Assembly (NCBI GenBank): GCA_002794775.1
Contig: NBAY01000005.1
Coordinates: 868,001 to 932,000, forward strand
Origin: Porodaedalea pini
Lineage: Eukaryota > Basidiomycota > Agaricomycetes > Hymenochaetales > Hymenochaetaceae
Direction of reading: 5' to 3'
Length of the DNA: 64,000 nt
Shown: positions 61,032-64,000 of the stretch, in pieces
Numbering within the stretch: the first letter of the stretch is position 1
Layout: every line of letters begins with the position of its first letter
Program-made: the position numbers and the translations under genes
Notes under the pieces: model-generated
What the model was told of the DNA's origin: nothing
The model's input: the letters and a program-made list of their open reading frames with translations, nothing else
The model's database searches: none

Positions 61032-62957
61032 ATGAGCAGCAATGACTCCTCCGCACAACTACTTCTTGTTGAAACCCTAGGAAGTGTAAAGTTTATACAG
61101 GTATGTGGCCTCAATGTTCTAGGATGAATTGATATTGATGAACGTTTGAATGAAGTATGTTACAGGTGAGAAATCACACTCGAGGACTCCGCACTTGTGG
61201 TATTCATGTTACGAGACGTCAGTCAGCATGTTAGCCTTGTTATGTTTCGACATATGCATCTTCTTCGCTGAGTAAGACTTATTTATGTTTCTCGATCTTT
61301 TCACGATGTACTGATGAATTCGTTCCATCACACTTTTCACCTAAAGTGAGGTAAGTATATGTGAATATAAGATTCTCCTTGTTTATTTAGATGCTTGTGT
61401 TTCAGTACAGATTTGTCTGGGTGAGTCCGTAAACCGCACACTACAAAATTTGGCTCATATGCTAATTATTATTTATGTACTTGGCAGGTTTGAAGAAAGC
61501 GAGCTGGTCTTGGGGAAAATATTGTACTTATTCATTCGGTACGGAACGCTTTTAGAAACGGTTTCGGCTCTCCATCGTGCGCGTCTCTTCCTATCGTTAG
61601 TATGTCTGAATTAAGTCTCATGGAGTCTATCACGAGAAGTTTCACTATACATCAATCCTTCATCCACAGTAAGCTCTAATACCTTCTATCTGAGTCCAGA
61701 TACTGAATGAAGCTACTGATATATAGTCGTACGTTTTATTGATTAAAGGAAGAGTTATCAACTCATATGCCTGAAAGCTGTCAAGAATTCTTGCGGATAC
61801 ATATTGAGTCTATATCTTTGCTCCTCTTCGCTTCATTGTGCTGCAATTGAACCATGTCATAATCTATAGATGGGCTTCCACTCTCACTCTTGCTATACAA
61901 GGTCTGATTTCTTCAAGCATCTCAGTGAACAGCAGGTTTCATTGAAAGATGCAGTTGTACAACTGCTACGAGCCGCTGCCGTATACAGCGACTCGTCGAG
62001 AAAGAAGAAGATCATACGTATCACAAGCGTTGTGAGTTCGAATGATTTCTCAATTAATTTGCTAGCCGTCCACATTTTGATACGTCGGATATAGCTCCTA
62101 TTCGCGGCGATATTGACCTTGGATGTCTTGCTACTTCTGTCCTATAAGTGTAAGTTATATTCCAATGTTTTTCAAAAGCGCTGAGTAGCGTCTAACAATC
62201 TGAATAAGTTGTCCAGTATCCAATGTACGTCTAAATCTCCACATGCTCCATTGGACAATCTCTTACCGATATTCTAGGGAAGGACTTTCATGTGCACTCT
62301 CTGCTACTATGTCGAAGCCAGTTTATCTTAGTTCCTACGCATGCGCGCTTACTAGTGATATTGCGATCTCTGGCACCTGTGCTATCAAGGTCTTCCGGTT
62401 GTGTGCGTTCTAATTTAGATTTTTCCCTAGCATTCTAATTCGCCTCTGTTCCTATTTTAGGGTCTGGCGGAGAGTCCCGTCTCGCGTGGATCATGTTCCG
62501 TGACAGTGAGCTCATACTCAAGGACTTGACAGTGCCGTTCTTCGCGCTAAACGAAACAATTTCGCCAATTTCAGTTCTTGCCTACATTCTCGTACTTAGC
62601 GCGTAAGTTTCGCTGCTCTTGCTGCTCTTGAATAGCGAGTTATTACATGGTTTTGAGTTTAGTATGGCCATTCCCCAATTCATCACACCCCTCCTTTTGC
62701 CTGCTACGAGCTCCATCATTGTTGCTGCGCTCAGCTATGCTATTATGACCCTGTCGGGCATCGCCAGTTGTCGAATGATACTCAACATGCGCAAATGCGC
62801 CCGTGGCCTGCCGGACGTTTCTCTAGCTTCTATGGCGATCGCTTATCCTACGGCAGCAACGCTTCCTTCGGTAGCCTTCGAACGTGGCGAGGTCGAAAGT
62901 GAATCGCTTGCAGACAGCTGGGATTTATATGAACGAGCCAATTATGAGACGGCGTGA
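61032..62957 (+). CDS. DUF6533-like multi-pass membrane protein, array gene B
   Basis: This is the best-preserved member of the array. Exon 1 encodes MSSNDSSAQLLLVETLGSVK and ends CAG|GTATGT. The following blocks are ETSVSMLALLCFDICIFFAE with a GTAAGA donor (about 61210-61273); ELVLGKILYLFIRYGTLLET (about 61500-61560); VVQLLRAAAVYSDSSRKKKI (about 61950-62010), equivalent to the family LRVYALY motif; LLFAAILTLDVLLLLSYK (about 62100-62150); KPVYLSSYACALTSDIAISG (about 62310-62370); and GESRLAWIMFRDSELILKDL (about 62465-62530). The last exon, from about 62664, contains MAIPQFITPLLLPATSS and SCRMILNMRKCARG. It ends in an acidic tail at 62957. Seven helices are plausible. The function is unknown; the layout resembles receptor-like proteins, but no ligand or partner can be inferred. 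Confidence 0.65.
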
Positions 62958-64000
62958 GTAGATGAATGTACTTATACGGGATTTCTTGCAATGAAGACAC
63001 TCTCGGTCCTTTTGTATGTATTGTTGCCGCTGATCGCTAATGCGAAATCCGTTGATGAGTCTGATATATAAATTCAGCATAAGACACCGTAGGTAGGATG
63101 AACAGCCATTATCACCTCTGGTTTGGTTTCCATACTCCGACCGGGACGCATCTCTCATGTCCCTCCACGGAAGTATGTACGACGGCTTCAGAAGCAGACT
63201 ATGCCCGCACCACCCGGTCTGATGCTCTGCCAGTGGTTTCCAGCCCATCCGACGAACTATTCAGTTACTTTGATGTTCGGTTCATACCTCGCTCAGAAAC
63301 CGTCGACGAAATCAAATTTATCGGCCAGTGTATGTAGATGCGCAACAGGACTATGGCGCGTGAGGAACACAGTGCACGCCTGAGGGAACAGCTCGGTACA
63401 TGTCAAAATGCAGGATGCCACAAGAGAAAGACGTGAGCCCGTCCCGAGCATCGCAGATTACGCGCCATGAAAGCTGGTGAACACGCTATCTACGCAAAGT
63501 GTTCGACTGAGTGAGAGAAGTATATGCAAGCAGCAGCCCGCGCCGGTTTGTGCTAAGAACATAAGGTTGACTCATCGAGTTTGGTAGGTTTGTCTCACGC
63601 TTTGAAAAATTCCGCACAATGCCACACTGTAGTAACTCACCGAAAACAGCCATGGGCTGGCTTGTGAAACTGCTCGTTCGGCGTCTGGCATATCGCCCGT
63701 CTCGATCTACAACAATGTTTGATGGGAATCATTCAATTGCCGTTGCGTTCACCTATACTTGACTCGCTTCTCCGAGAAATTGTAACGTTGTTGATATCAC
63801 TATCACCGGTCAAGGCGGGGCGATTCATGCCACCATTGAAATGCACGAAGAAAATAAGAATAACGTCAACGGACTTAAGCGCCTTCCTCATCGCAGGGTT
63901 GTGGGACCGAGATATTGTACCTCCCGAGAACAATGTGAGTGCGTCCGAAGCATTTCAAATCGCAGGGCCTGGAAGCTGGCACACTCTGGCTGTGCGGACT
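62958..64000. other. Right edge: unassigned DNA with an open frame running off the window
   Basis: A plus-strand frame without stops runs from about 63713 to the end (over 95 codons). It includes PILDSLLREIVTLLISLSP, which faintly recalls the K-helix region of fungal P450s (LREt-R), but the following heme-side features cannot be seen. The frame 63098-63337 plus is also unassigned. I do not claim a gene here. Confidence 0.25.

Noticed and set aside
63700..64000. Cytochrome P450 fragment at the right edge
   Set aside because: Only a faint LREI-like helix is seen. There is no heme-binding or ExxR context within the window.
1..64000. CRISPR arrays, operons, bacterial ribosome binding sites
   Set aside because: The gene structure is plainly eukaryotic, with spliceosomal introns throughout, and no spacer-repeat array was seen.

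Overview
The window is nuclear DNA of a filamentous basidiomycete, most likely an Agaricomycete. Genes are split by many short (about 45-90 bp) GT-AG introns. The recognisable set is fungal: a CHS7-type chitin synthase export chaperone, UTP18, a ZIP4/SPO22-like meiosis protein, a heterotrimeric G-alpha, a PHO85-type cyclin, cytochrome-b5-fused L-lactate dehydrogenase, MED21 and a cullin. It also carries a repeated family of membrane proteins of the DUF6533 type common in mushrooms. All exon structures were read by eye from splice signals and frame continuity; no search was run.

Layout. 1-7.44 kb: three degenerate minus-strand copies of the DUF6533-like gene and a broken minus-strand CHS7 copy. 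7.5-10.2 kb: nothing firm. 10.2-12.06 kb (-): G-alpha. 13.9-16.0 kb (+): UTP18, convergent with ZIP4/SPO22 (16.35-21.37 kb, -). 21.4-29.4 kb: long gene-poor stretch ending in a purine-rich leader. 29.4-32.9 kb (+): large cyclin with a low-complexity tail. 32.9-40.0 kb: gene-poor, with a pyrimidine-rich 3' flank and a cluster of AATCCGGATAA repeats at 35.4-35.9 kb. 40.0-41.4 kb (+): intact CHS7, followed by a DUF6533-like gene to 44.2 kb. 44.8-46.7 kb (-): serine/proline-rich protein of unknown function. 47.7-48.3 kb (-): small Tudor/PWWP-like protein. 50.1-52.1 kb (+): L-lactate dehydrogenase. 52.9-53.5 kb (+): MED21, convergent with the cullin (53.6-56.5 kb, -). 57-63 kb (+): a second array of DUF6533-like genes in units of about 3.1-3.3 kb.

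The main structural feature is a large inverted duplication. The CHS7 plus DUF6533-like module at about 40.1-44.4 kb (+) reappears, rearranged, at about 3.85-7.44 kb (-), so about 33 kb of single-copy genes sits between the arms. Only the right-hand CHS7 is intact. With the two multi-copy membrane-protein arrays at the window edges, this is a housekeeping core (ribosome biogenesis, meiosis, cell-cycle cyclin, G-protein signalling) flanked by recently duplicating lineage-specific DNA. Two otherwise well-preserved genes, the lactate dehydrogenase and the G-alpha, each appear to lack one base in coding sequence. These may be assembly errors or genuine lesions.
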